Positions 25,248 to 33,409 of a stretch of DNA of 58,087 nt are shown in pieces. The notes under the pieces were generated by a model. The model was not told where the DNA came from. It saw nothing but the letters and a program-made list of their open reading frames with translations, and searched no databases. How positions within the stretch are numbered: position 1 is the first letter of the stretch; the number at the start of each line of letters is the position of its first letter. A program made the position numbers and the translations under genes. Source of the stretch: Porticoccus sp. (GTDB lineage Bacteria > Pseudomonadota > Gammaproteobacteria > Pseudomonadales > Porticoccaceae); assembly GCA_002707685.1 (NCBI GenBank), contig PANQ01000028.1, positions 1 through 58,087 on the forward strand, written 5' to 3'.

Positions 25248-25688
25248 TTATTTACTCTTCTCCAGGATATAGTCCACAGCTGCTTTAACCTCGTCCTCGG
25301 AGCAATCCATACACAGGCCTTTCGCCGGCATACCGCGAATCCCGCTGATGGCATTGGCATAGAGTACATCCATACCCTGATCAATACGGGGCGACCAGTC
25401 ACTGGCCACACCGGTTTTTGGCGCACCACCTGCTCCACTGGAGTGACAGGCAACGCACTTGCTGTTGTAAATATCTTCTCCGGAGCGAGGCCCAGCTGAG
25501 GCAACTTTGGTCGGTTCAGGTACATTACCCGCCAAAACCACTTCACCGGCAGGTGCGAGACGCTCGGACATGTCCTTCTCTTGCTGGGCAGTCAGCTGCA
25601 CTTCCTGCTCCTCAGAACCGCAACCGGCCATACCGGCGACCAGCAGCAAAGCAGCGCCAAACACACTCAGCTTTTTCAATTGGTTCAT
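25248..25688 (-). CDS. Lipoprotein cytochrome c5-type protein
   Basis: The protein is 146 residues from ATG 25688, which has GGAG 7 bp upstream; a second in-frame ATG lies 12 bp before it. Lipobox LLLVAGMAGC sits near residues 12-20 and anchors it in a membrane. Haem site CVACH is near residue 78. The axial Met is in IRGMPAKG, and a CMDC pair near the C-terminus forms the disulfide typical of cytochrome c5. It carries electrons in the periplasm, probably towards an oxidase or peroxidase. It is monocistronic with its own promoter and terminator. Confidence 0.92.
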   Translation of the reverse strand: MNQLKKLSVFGAALLLVAGMAGCGSEEQEVQLTAQQEKDMSERLAPAGEVVLAGNVPEPTKVASAGPRSGEDIYNSKCVACHSSGAGGAPKTGVASDWSPRIDQGMDVLYANAISGIRGMPAKGLCMDCSEDEVKAAVDYILEKSK

Positions 25689-25727
25689 TTTCGTCTCCAT
25701 TTTTGCGTATTAACGACCAGATTCAGT

Positions 25728-25760
25728 GCGTTATTATAACGCATAAACTTCCGGGGTGAA
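25728..25760 (-). promoter_or_regulatory. Promoter of the cytochrome c5 gene within a perfect palindrome
   Basis: GCGTTATTATAACGC (25728-25742) is a perfect 15-bp palindrome. On the minus strand it contains TATAAT (25738-25733), with TTCACC (25760-25755) 16 bp upstream as -35. The palindrome covers the -10, so a bound protein would block polymerase. Confidence 0.5.
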
Positions 25761-25795
25761 TGTTGTTTGGGGTTAAAGTTCAAAGCCGGGAAGGG

Positions 25796-26755
25796 TTATA
25801 CCTGATCCGGTTTCTGAGCGAACATTGTTCTCGCCAGTTCCGTCCGCTCAGCGATGGACCGATCAACAGTCTCAAGCCGATCTATGGCTTGCAAGCGTTT
25901 TGCCAACCCGGCCTGATTGGCAATCTGGATAGCAAGGCCTGGTCTGGCGTTGAGCTCAAGAATCATCGGCCCTCGGTACTTGTCGAGCACAATATCCGCA
26001 CCGAAATAACCCAAGCCAGTCATTTCGTAACAACCACAGGCCAAATCGAGAATTTCCTGCCAATGGGGCAACTGCAGGTTTTCAAAGCCAATACCTGTAT
26101 CGGGGTGCTTGTCGACCCTGGCGTTGTTCTGAACCGCACAAACACTACAACCGGTTTTGATATCCAGCCCAACGCCCACGGCACCCTGATGGAGGTTGGC
26201 TTTACCATCTGAGGCATGGGTCGCACAACGCATCATGGCCATCACCGGAAATCCCCGATACACGATCACCCGGATATCCGGAACGCCCTCGTAGCTGAAA
26301 TCACTGAGCAGAGGATCAAAGATAATCATATCTTCAATCATTGCCACATCCGTTCGCCCACCAAGACTGTAAAGACCACTGAGAATATTGGAGGTATGGC
26401 GCTTCACGTCGCGCAGACTAATCACCGTACCGGATGACTTGACGAACTCCTGAGCTCGGCGTTCACAGACCACCAGTATCCCCTTGCCACCGCTGCCATG
26501 AGCAGGTTTGATGACGAAACGCTCCAACCCTTCAAGGGTCTTTTCCAAACTTTGTATTTCGTGTTGAATACTGAGGACCCCGAATAACTTCGGGACACGC
26601 ATACCATGGTCCTGCGCAAGGCGCTTGGTTTTCAGCTTGTCATCTACCAACGGAAACCGGTGGCGTTCATTGGTTGCACCAATGTAGTTGACGTTGCGGC
26701 TGTTCATGCCCAGCACGCCCAACCGACGCAACTCACCCGGAGAAATGAATTTCAC
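25796..26755 (-). CDS. Alpha-L-glutamate ligase-like (RimK-related) ATP-grasp protein
   Basis: This 319-residue ATP-grasp enzyme shows FVIKPAHGSGGKGILVV (nucleotide-binding loop, near residues 80-96), VPDIRVIVYRGFPVMAMMR and a metal site in ADIVLDKYRGPMILELNARPGLAIQIAN. It resembles the RimK-related family that adds amino acids to a carboxylate, but the substrate is unknown. The start is GTG 26755, whose codon overlaps the stop of the upstream gene by 4 bp (GTGA), so translation is coupled. It is the third gene of the retropepsin/7TM/ligase operon. Confidence 0.9.
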   Translation of the reverse strand: MKFISPGELRRLGVLGMNSRNVNYIGATNERHRFPLVDDKLKTKRLAQDHGMRVPKLFGVLSIQHEIQSLEKTLEGLERFVIKPAHGSGGKGILVVCERRAQEFVKSSGTVISLRDVKRHTSNILSGLYSLGGRTDVAMIEDMIIFDPLLSDFSYEGVPDIRVIVYRGFPVMAMMRCATHASDGKANLHQGAVGVGLDIKTGCSVCAVQNNARVDKHPDTGIGFENLQLPHWQEILDLACGCYEMTGLGYFGADIVLDKYRGPMILELNARPGLAIQIANQAGLAKRLQAIDRLETVDRSIAERTELARTMFAQKPDQV

Positions 26756-28278
26756 TGCCAGTCCTTTCTCAGATAACGGAAACGATACAATTCTGACAAC
26801 CGGTAGCCCGTATATTTACCGAGCAATAACACCACACCCAGCAGACTGATCATCAACTCGGGGAAATTAAACGTCAGGTGTGCCACCAACTCCATGGTCA
26901 TCAACAGATAGGCGAGAATCGCCGCCAGCAGACTGCCACCACCCTGAACTAATACTTCGTGTGCGCCCTCCTCTTCCCAGAGAATCGACATCCGCTCAAT
27001 AGTCCAGGAGAGAATGATCGTCGGCAGGAATGTCACCGTAAGCGCCTGTTCGAAGCCCAGTTTGTAGGTAACGATGCTCAGAGTGGCCATGATCAGGATC
27101 ACCAGTATGACCACGGCGGTGATCCTCGCCACCAACAAGAGATTGAGATGGGAGAGGTAGGATCGAATCCACAACCCGGCGCTGACAACAGTGAGAAAGA
27201 TCACCAATCCGGTAATCAGTGAAGTCTGAATAAATGCCAGCGCAATAAGAATCGGCATGAAGGTGCCCGATGTGCGAATTCCCACCATCACCCTGAGCAA
27301 TACCACCACCAGTGCACCGACGGGCAACAGCAGCAAACCCTTGAACATGCCCTGCTGTTCCACCGGTAGGGCATAAATTGAGAAATCCAGCATCAGCTTG
27401 TCCCCTGCCTGCTGCTCCATGGACAACACGGTTTTGACGGGCAGGGTATTTTTAACGATGGCAAATTCCAGCTGCGAGCTGGTGCCACCGATCACGTCGA
27501 GCACGAACCGCTCACCCCGCTGCCAGACAAAAAAGTTTTCGGGCAAACCGGGCTTTGCTGTAGTGGGATCGAACAGATACCAACTACCGTTATCAAACAC
27601 CTCCAACAGCGTCGACATCTGCTGGCGACGGCGGCCGTCTTCCAGATACACTCCTCGCACTCGTTGGGAGGGGATCCCGGCAAAAGAGAGCACATCCATG
27701 GCCACGGTCAGATCGGTTGCCTCTCGGGTACCAAACAAAAACGCTGCATCCTGATCCATTCCCCCCTGGGCCAGCTGCTGCAGCAGTAGTGCCGTAAAGC
27801 TGACCGGACCGGAGGAGCGTTCCCGCAAACTGGATACCACGCGCTCCATAGCGGTCCGCCGGTCGTCGCTGAGCTCGGGAGATACCACCGAGGGCACCGG
27901 GCTGGTCCCCAGCTCTGAGATATCCGCACGATAAACCTGCAACTTGTAATAGAGCGTCGTTGGGTGTTCCTGGGATTGGCGCGTCCACTTTGCCTGCCGC
28001 TTTCCCGCATCATCCTCTACCGAGAAACCAAACCCGGAGGAAGCAAAATATTCGTCGAGCATCACCCAGCCCGCCTGGGTTTCCGGCAGTGCCAGTGCAA
28101 TTTCCACAGGACCATCACCCGGATTGAAGGTGATCTTGGACTCCAGTGTCCAGACATCCTGCTTTTCACCCGGCAACAGTGGGAAGTCCAACTCAATCGT
28201 TTTATACAACGTTAATCCCAGACCGACAGCGATCAATAAACCTGCCACCAGTGAAATTTGCAACTTGGAAGACATCAT
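26752..28278 (-). CDS. Inactive-transglutaminase / seven-TM membrane protein
   Basis: The protein is 508 residues from ATG 28278, four bases after the upstream stop. One N-terminal helix (about 4-25) is followed by a periplasmic domain (about 30-320) resembling a degenerate transglutaminase. The part SFAGIPSQRVRGVYLEDGRRRQ aligns with the Cys-to-His stretch, but a clear Cys-His-Asp triad is missing. The second half has seven hydrophobic helices ending in LGVVLLLGKYTGYRL. The family is known as an uncharacterised transglutaminase-like 7TM protein found with RimK-like ligases. It may display or transport the ligase's product. Confidence 0.88.
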   Translation of the reverse strand: MMSSKLQISLVAGLLIAVGLGLTLYKTIELDFPLLPGEKQDVWTLESKITFNPGDGPVEIALALPETQAGWVMLDEYFASSGFGFSVEDDAGKRQAKWTRQSQEHPTTLYYKLQVYRADISELGTSPVPSVVSPELSDDRRTAMERVVSSLRERSSGPVSFTALLLQQLAQGGMDQDAAFLFGTREATDLTVAMDVLSFAGIPSQRVRGVYLEDGRRRQQMSTLLEVFDNGSWYLFDPTTAKPGLPENFFVWQRGERFVLDVIGGTSSQLEFAIVKNTLPVKTVLSMEQQAGDKLMLDFSIYALPVEQQGMFKGLLLLPVGALVVVLLRVMVGIRTSGTFMPILIALAFIQTSLITGLVIFLTVVSAGLWIRSYLSHLNLLLVARITAVVILVILIMATLSIVTYKLGFEQALTVTFLPTIILSWTIERMSILWEEEGAHEVLVQGGGSLLAAILAYLLMTMELVAHLTFNFPELMISLLGVVLLLGKYTGYRLSELYRFRYLRKDWQ

Positions 28279-28282
28279 ATAA

Positions 28283-28945
28283 TCACTTCCGTGTATGTTT
28301 GCGACTGACATCAATGATAGCGGTATCCGTCAACAGGTTACGGCCAACCAGAAAAGAAAACTCAAAGTCTTCACGATCAGAAAGGGTCACTTCAATATTT
28401 TCTTTAATTTCTCCCATGGTTATCCAGAGCTTCACCACATAACGACGTTCCGGTTCGCCGACCTTTCGTTTGATCAATACCGTGCGCGCCAGTTTTTGCT
28501 CCATATCAATAGGCTCACCTGTTTTAGGATCGGGAATGACAAACCGGACAAATCGAATACCATCCCGCTCTATCATCTGGATATTTTCCGCGTGGATGGA
28601 AGAGGTTTCAGCCCCGCTATCAACCCTGGCCTCCATCTTGATGCCGGGGGGGTCAACAAAAACATTTTCGATTTCCCCAATAATGGGCAGGTTCAACTCA
28701 CCAGCAGTGGCGGGCACCGTCTTAACCACAATTTTTTCAACGACTTTTGGCTCGGGACACATAATCGCCGGCGCTTTGCAAACTGGACAGGGGGGCGGGG
28801 TGGGGCACACTGGCTCCGCAAGAGGCGAATCCGTTTTGGGCGGATCTTCGCCCACATTCGTCGTTGACTCAGTCTGTGGTTGCACCTGTGTGCAGCCTGC
28901 AAGAACCAGCAATCCAACCACACTGACAAATAACACAACTCTCAC
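28283..28945 (-). CDS. Retropepsin-like lipoprotein (RimB / 'ATP-dependent zinc protease' family)
   Basis: The protein is 220 residues from GTG 28945 with AAGGAG 10 bp upstream; the GTG 9 bp earlier is too close to that site. Lipobox LLVLAGC ends near residue 18. A Pro/Cys-rich linker (PVCPTPPPCPVCKAP, plus another Cys) could bind metal. The catalytic domain carries ARVDSGAETSSIHA, the D-S-G-A motif of single-domain aspartic proteases, and a C-terminal LVGRNLLTDTAIIDVSRK typical of the family. The old name 'zinc protease' is misleading. It is first in the three-gene operon. Confidence 0.88.
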   Translation of the reverse strand: MRVVLFVSVVGLLVLAGCTQVQPQTESTTNVGEDPPKTDSPLAEPVCPTPPPCPVCKAPAIMCPEPKVVEKIVVKTVPATAGELNLPIIGEIENVFVDPPGIKMEARVDSGAETSSIHAENIQMIERDGIRFVRFVIPDPKTGEPIDMEQKLARTVLIKRKVGEPERRYVVKLWITMGEIKENIEVTLSDREDFEFSFLVGRNLLTDTAIIDVSRKHTRK

Positions 28946-29188
28946 GGATACCACACTCCTTGAACAGACAAACCACTAAACGATACCCTGCAGGAATCAT
29001 TTTTCCAGATATCGTTCATTTTTTCAGATGAGCGATGACCGCCAGAAAAATGGACTAACGGACAGTGACGCTATATCATTGCGCCCGCTCAGGTAACCTT
29101 ACCCATATCAAAATTGTCGTACAGTATAGCGGTATCGTATCGACTAACCCAGAAGCGTAATGGGTCTACAATTCAGATAGTCAGTAAC

Positions 29189-29265
<77 letters not shown>

Positions 29266-29276
29266 TCCATACGAAC

Positions 29277-29305
29277 ATCCCGGCCCTGTGCCGGGATTTT
29301 TGTTT
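29277..29305 (+). terminator. Rho-independent terminator of tRNA-Arg
   Basis: ATCCCGGC (29277-29284) and GCCGGGAT (29290-29297) form an 8-bp stem with loop CCTGT, followed by TTTTGTTT. It starts 11 bp after the tRNA CCA. Confidence 0.88.
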
Positions 29306-29428
29306 GGCACACCGGTAAGTGTTCGAACCGATAAGAGGTTCGACAACTTCCGTCAGGAAGTTGGACCAAGCCGCAGTGCGGCGCAGTCCCGCAGGGAGCA
29401 AAACGGCCACCAGCCGTTTTGAGTCAAC
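29306..29428. other. Hairpin-rich segment between tRNA-Arg and the repeat of its 3' end
   Basis: This non-coding stretch holds several inverted repeats in a row: GTTCGAAC with GGTTCGAC (about 29320-29343), AACTTC-CGTCAG-GAAGTT (29345-29362), CCGCAGTGCGG (29371-29381) and AAAACGGC-CACCA-GCCGTTTT (29400-29420). It could be the remnant of an integrated element, or a structured RNA. I see no promoter or gene. From 29446 to 29640 I see nothing else. Confidence 0.4.
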
Positions 29429-29445
29429 CCTCTCGGGTGCGCCAT
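29429..29445 (+). repeat. Direct repeat of the tRNA-Arg 3' end (att-like)
   Basis: CCTCTCGGGTGCGCCAT here repeats 29250-29266 exactly. Seventeen bases covering the tRNA T-arm end, acceptor stem and CCA plus one base is what an element integrating at a tRNA leaves at its far end. The 179-bp spacing means that any element between is now tiny. A decayed duplicate tRNA is the alternative. Confidence 0.6.
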
Positions 29446-29674
29446 TTTCTCCAAACCCTACACTTATTTCGGAAGTTTTCAGGTACTCAGACAGTCCCGC
29501 AAGATCAGTAATCTTTTTAACCTCTATCTGCTTGCCAGCGAGACACTCTCACCCATCGATTGCCTGTGGCACCTATCACGGTAGCGATAGCCGTTTTCTC
29601 TTTCCCTCACCACACACCCCTCTCCATACACTAAAAACCGAATCACCGCTTGCATTTTTCTATAAACCTATAGA

Positions 29675-29692
29675 TTCTATAGGGCTATAGAA
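29675..29692. promoter_or_regulatory. Palindromic operator upstream of tetR-cysC-sat
   Basis: TTCTATAGGGCTATAGAA is a perfect 8+8 inverted repeat with a GG centre. It ends 16 bp before the tetR ATG. Another CTATAG at 29668-29673 makes three CTATAG copies 8-9 bp apart. It is most likely the binding site of the TetR protein encoded next to it. Confidence 0.65.
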
Positions 29693-29708
29693 CTACAGCC
29701 GGTTCCCG

Positions 29709-30359
29709 ATGCAGACAACTGACAAACCTACAACCCGCTATACCCACCGACATGAACGGGCCGTGGCCGCCGCGGCAGCGATATTTGCCAACAAGGGTTA
29801 TCATGGTGCCAGCACCCGGGACATCGCCGAAAAACTCGGTATTCAACAGGGCAGCCTCTACTACTATTTCAAATCGAAGGAAGCGGCGCTGGAAGAAGTC
29901 TGCCTGACGGCCCTGAGGGGCTACGTTTCAGATATCGAGTCGATTGCTCATCAACCCGGCGAAGTTGAGAGCAAGTTGAAAACCGCCATCGCCGCTCACC
30001 TGGCAACCTACGAACACAATAATGAAGCCATGAAGGTACACAATGAACAGCGTCTGTATCTCCCCAAAGAGCGTCGTAAACAGCTCAATATGCTGGGGTC
30101 ACGCTATCGCCAACAACTTGAGGGGATTTTCTGTGAAGGGGTCTCAAGTGGTCAGTTGCGCGAGGATATCGACTGCCATTTCACGGCACTGTCACTGATC
30201 GGCCTGTGCAATTATTGGGGTGCACAATTACTGCGAAATCCCACCCTGAGGCCTGAGGACGTAACAGAAAATTGTGCCGATATACTATTGCACGGCTGCC
30301 TCGCCAGGAAAGCCGCAACCTCTGACATAGAGCCCCAAACTGATACCCAGGTCAATTAG
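29709..30359 (+). CDS. TetR-family regulator linked to sulfate activation
   Basis: The 216-residue protein has a TetR helix-turn-helix at about residues 15-60 (ATRDIAEKL-type: [21 protein letters not shown]) and a C-terminal ligand domain like that of KstR2-type TetR regulators. It is followed by cysC after only 10 bp and by sat, so it is the first gene of the operon and probably its regulator, acting on the CTATAG palindrome upstream. The ribosome site is weak. Control of cysC-sat by a TetR protein rather than CysB is unusual. The ligand is unknown; an acyl-CoA is possible from the family resemblance. Confidence 0.9.
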   Translation: MQTTDKPTTRYTHRHERAVAAAAAIFANKGYHGASTRDIAEKLGIQQGSLYYYFKSKEAALEEVCLTALRGYVSDIESIAHQPGEVESKLKTAIAAHLATYEHNNEAMKVHNEQRLYLPKERRKQLNMLGSRYRQQLEGIFCEGVSSGQLREDIDCHFTALSLIGLCNYWGAQLLRNPTLRPEDVTENCADILLHGCLARKAATSDIEPQTDTQVN

Positions 30360-30369
30360 GACACCCACC

Positions 30370-30990
30370 ATGACTCAGCAAAAAGCAACCAATGTGCAAT
30401 GGCACCATGGCGAAGTAACCCGCGATGATCGTTTTCAACTGATGGGACAGCGCGGCACCACACTCTGGTTTACCGGGCTGTCCGGCAGCGGCAAAAGCAC
30501 CGTGGCCGTCGCCCTCGAGAGCCGGCTCTACGAGTTCGGCAAACTGGCCTACCGACTGGATGGCGACAATGTCCGACTGGGCATCAACAAGAATCTCGGC
30601 TTCAGCGCGGCGGACCGCACCGAAAATATTCGCCGCATCGGTGAAATTGCCAAACTGTTTGCCGATGCCGGTATTATCTCCCTATCCAGTTTTATCAGTC
30701 CCTACCGAGCCGATCGGGATGCCGTTCGACAGCTACACAAAGCAGCCGGATTGGACTTTATCGAGGTTTTTGTCGACTGCCCACTGCAGGAAGCGGAAAA
30801 ACGCGACCCCAAAGGTCTTTACAAAAAGGCTCGCGCCGGTGAGATTAAAAACTTCACGGGTATTGACGACCCCTATGAAGCCCCGGAAAATCCCGAAATC
30901 CATTTGCAGACCGACCAGACAACTCTGGAAGAGGAAGTTGATACGATAATCAATTACCTGAAATCACACCAGTTCCTTGCCGGCATCTAG
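30370..30990 (+). CDS. cysC: Adenylylsulfate kinase CysC
   Basis: CysC phosphorylates APS to PAPS. The 206-residue P-loop protein has GLSGSGKST at about residues 37-45, [26 protein letters not shown] and [11 protein letters not shown], all APS-kinase hallmarks. [22 protein letters not shown] is the lid region. AGGACACCCACC precedes the ATG. It lies between tetR and sat, so ATP sulfurylase and kinase are made together. Confidence 0.97.
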   Translation: MTQQKATNVQWHHGEVTRDDRFQLMGQRGTTLWFTGLSGSGKSTVAVALESRLYEFGKLAYRLDGDNVRLGINKNLGFSAADRTENIRRIGEIAKLFADAGIISLSSFISPYRADRDAVRQLHKAAGLDFIEVFVDCPLQEAEKRDPKGLYKKARAGEIKNFTGIDDPYEAPENPEIHLQTDQTTLEEEVDTIINYLKSHQFLAGI

Positions 30991-31059
30991 GCCTCGGACG
31001 ACCCCACAAAAAAGCACTTGCCAAACTCGTTCAGCAATACGACAACAGGAGATAGTATT

Positions 31060-32250
31060 TTGATCAGGCCCCACGGCTCAGACACCTTGAACCCCCTCTT
31101 TGTTTACGATACAGAGCAACACCATCAACTGCTTAAGGAAGCCGAAGAACTGCCTTCACTGCTGTTGAACTCGGCGGCCGCTGCCAACGCCGTCATGCTC
31201 GGTGCCGGCTACTTCAATCCGCTGGAGGGTTACATGGGCCTGGCTGACGCCATGAGTGTGGCGGAAAAAATGCAGACTGTTGAGGGTCTGTTCTGGCCGG
31301 TACCGGTCATCAATCTGGCAAAAGATGTCAGTGCTATCAGAGGTGCCAAACGCATCGCCCTGCGCGACCCGAACACTGAAGGCAATCCAGTGATGGCGAT
31401 CATGGAAGTCGATCAGATTGAAACCGTCTCGGATGAAGACATTGAAATCATGGCCGAACAGATTTTTGGCAATCTTGATCCGGACCACCCTGGCGTATCC
31501 ACCTTCACCCATCTGGGTAACTATTTGATCTCGGGAAAACTGCAGGTACTGAGCTTCAGTTATTTTCAGAGTGATTTTCCCGACACCTTCCGCACCGCCG
31601 TGGAAATACGCAATGAGATCACCGAGCGTGGCTGGGAAAAAGTAATCGCTTTCCAGACCCGCAATCCGATGCACCGCGCTCACGAAGAACTCTGTCGTAT
31701 GGCGATGGAACGCCTCGATGCCGACGGCGTGGTTATCCATATGCTGTTGGGACGACTGAAAAAAGGCGATATCCCGGCGCCGGTTCGCGATGCCTGTATC
31801 CGTACCATGGTAGAGCACTACTTTCCGAAAAATACTGTCATGGTCACTGGCTACGGTTTCGACATGCTCTATGCCGGCCCGCGCGAGGCCGTGCTGCATG
31901 CCCTGTTCCGCCAGAACATGGGGGCAACTCACCTGATCGTGGGCCGCGATCACGCGGGCGTCGGCGATTACTACGGGGCCTTCGATGCCCAGACCATCTT
32001 CGATGAAAAAGTACCGGACGATGCACTGGAGATCGAGATCTTCCGGGCGGATCACACCGCCTTCTCCTCCAAGCTGGGCCGAGTGGTAATGATGAATGAG
32101 GCGGAAGATCACCAGAAAGAGGACTTTATCCTGCTGTCCGGCACCAAAGTACGGCAAATGCTGGGAGACGGCATCGCGCCACCACCCGAGTTTTCCCGCC
32201 CTGAAGTCGCCAAAATATTGATGGATTACTACCAGTCCGAGCACCAATAA
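31060..32250 (+). CDS. sat: Sulfate adenylyltransferase Sat (ATP sulfurylase)
   Basis: Sat is the single-polypeptide ATP sulfurylase that makes APS from sulfate and ATP. The start is TTG 31060, with AGGAG 8 bp upstream, giving the family N-terminus M-I-R-P-H-G-S-D-T-L; a longer frame from TTG 31018 has no ribosome site. The protein is 396 residues: PUA-like N-domain (about 1-165), then the catalytic domain with QTRNPMHRAHE (HxxH) and GRDHAG. It is the homo-oligomeric type, not CysDN. It follows cysC by 69 bp. Confidence 0.96.
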   Translation: MIRPHGSDTLNPLFVYDTEQHHQLLKEAEELPSLLLNSAAAANAVMLGAGYFNPLEGYMGLADAMSVAEKMQTVEGLFWPVPVINLAKDVSAIRGAKRIALRDPNTEGNPVMAIMEVDQIETVSDEDIEIMAEQIFGNLDPDHPGVSTFTHLGNYLISGKLQVLSFSYFQSDFPDTFRTAVEIRNEITERGWEKVIAFQTRNPMHRAHEELCRMAMERLDADGVVIHMLLGRLKKGDIPAPVRDACIRTMVEHYFPKNTVMVTGYGFDMLYAGPREAVLHALFRQNMGATHLIVGRDHAGVGDYYGAFDAQTIFDEKVPDDALEIEIFRADHTAFSSKLGRVVMMNEAEDHQKEDFILLSGTKVRQMLGDGIAPPPEFSRPEVAKILMDYYQSEHQ

Positions 32251-32267
32251 ATAATACCTGTTAGTGA

Positions 32268-32293
32268 ATAGCGGGGCGTGTCTACCCCGCTAT
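32268..32293 (+). terminator. Strong hairpin between sat and the DHH gene
   Basis: ATAGCGGGG (32268-32276) and CCCCGCTAT (32285-32293) form a 9-bp perfect stem with an 8-base loop. No T-run follows, so it is more likely to protect or pause the sat transcript than to end it fully. Confidence 0.55.
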
Positions 32294-32320
32294 ATGCCAT
32301 CCTCCAGACAAGGACTTTTC

Positions 32321-33283
32321 ATGGCCGATTTTGATGTATTCAATGGTGATGCCGACGGTATCTGTGCGCTGACACAACTGCGGTTGGCAGAACCCCGCCA
32401 GAGCAACCTGATTACCGGGGTAAAACGCAACATCAGCCTGCTGAAAACTGTCACGGCCCGACCCGATGACCGGATCACCGTACTGGATATCTCAATGGAC
32501 AAGAACCGTCCCGATCTGGAGCGGTTACTGGCGGTCGGGGCAACGGTATTTTACGTAGATCACCACTTTTCCGGCACTATTCCGGACACAGAAAAACTCA
32601 CTGCTCTGATCAACGAAGCGCCCGATACCTGTACCAGTCTGCTGGTTAACCGGTATCTTGAGAATGCCTTCGCCGCCTGGGCGGTGGTCGGCGCATTTGG
32701 CGACAACCTCAATCAACAGGCACAGACGCTGGCCGACGCGGCATTACAGTACAGTGATACCGACCTCAGACAGCTGCAAAAGCTCGGCATTTATATCAAC
32801 TATAACGGTTACGGTGCTTCCGTAGATGATTTACACATCCTGCCTGCCGAGCTCTTTCGACAGACCAGTCTTTATACAGACCCTCTGGATTTCGTCCGCC
32901 ACGACAGTGAACACTTCGATAAACTGGAGAATGGCTACCACAACGATATGGCGGCGGCCGCAGACATTGCCGCCGAGAAAAAGTCAGACACCACCGCGGT
33001 ATTCATTCTGCCGAACGAAGCCTGGGCCAGACGGGTCAGCGGTGTCTTCAGCAATCAACTGACCAATGATCATCCCGGCCGGGCCCATGCTGTTCTCACG
33101 GCAACCTCCCAGGGCGACTATTTGGTGAGCGTGCGGGCGCCACTGAACAACCGCCAGGGTGCTGCGGATTTATGCCGGCGCTTCCCCACCGGCGGCGGCC
33201 GTGCAGCTGCGGCAGGGATCAATAACCTGCCCGCCGGGATGCTGGCTGACTTTATCGATGCGTTCGAAGCCAGTTATGCCTGA
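32321..33283 (+). CDS. DHH-family phosphoesterase-like protein
   Basis: The protein is 320 residues from ATG 32321 with AAGG upstream. FNGDADGICALTQLRLAEP near the start is the DHH-family metal motif (D-A-D-G). Further motifs are ITVLDISMDKN, VFYVDHHFSG (the DHH itself) and a C-terminal DHHA1-like end with TGGGRAAAAGINNLP (the GGGH-type motif ends in Ala-rich sequence, with the usual His replaced). Such proteins hydrolyse phosphodiesters such as pAp or short oligonucleotides. A role in clearing PAP, the by-product of PAPS use, would fit the cysC-sat context, but that is inference. Confidence 0.85.
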   Translation: MADFDVFNGDADGICALTQLRLAEPRQSNLITGVKRNISLLKTVTARPDDRITVLDISMDKNRPDLERLLAVGATVFYVDHHFSGTIPDTEKLTALINEAPDTCTSLLVNRYLENAFAAWAVVGAFGDNLNQQAQTLADAALQYSDTDLRQLQKLGIYINYNGYGASVDDLHILPAELFRQTSLYTDPLDFVRHDSEHFDKLENGYHNDMAAAADIAAEKKSDTTAVFILPNEAWARRVSGVFSNQLTNDHPGRAHAVLTATSQGDYLVSVRAPLNNRQGAADLCRRFPTGGGRAAAAGINNLPAGMLADFIDAFEASYA

Positions 33284-33301
33284 CCTCCACCCCGGCATTC
33301 G

Positions 33302-33380
33302 ATTGGACCGGCCCGCTTCTCACTAGCGTCCAATTGCCTTCACCGATTAAACTGTTATTGGTCGTCACGCGACGACCCTG
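33302..33380 (+). other. Two hairpins ahead of the antiporter gene
   Basis: ATTGGAC (33302-33308) pairs with GTCCAAT (33328-33334), and GGTCGTC-ACG-CGACGACC (about 33360-33377) forms a second stem. They lie in the 126 bp between the DHH gene and cvrA, and could be a terminator or a leader structure. I see no recognised riboswitch. Confidence 0.35.
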
Positions 33381-33409
33381 AGAATATCGATTAACCCCCG
33401 AGGAAGCAC

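Noticed and set aside
29306-29428. CRISPR array
   Set aside because: The repeats are inverted hairpins of differing sequence, not regularly spaced direct repeats, and no cas genes are present.
31156-32247. 363-codon minus-strand frame opposite sat
   Set aside because: Antisense shadow of a clear ATP sulfurylase gene.
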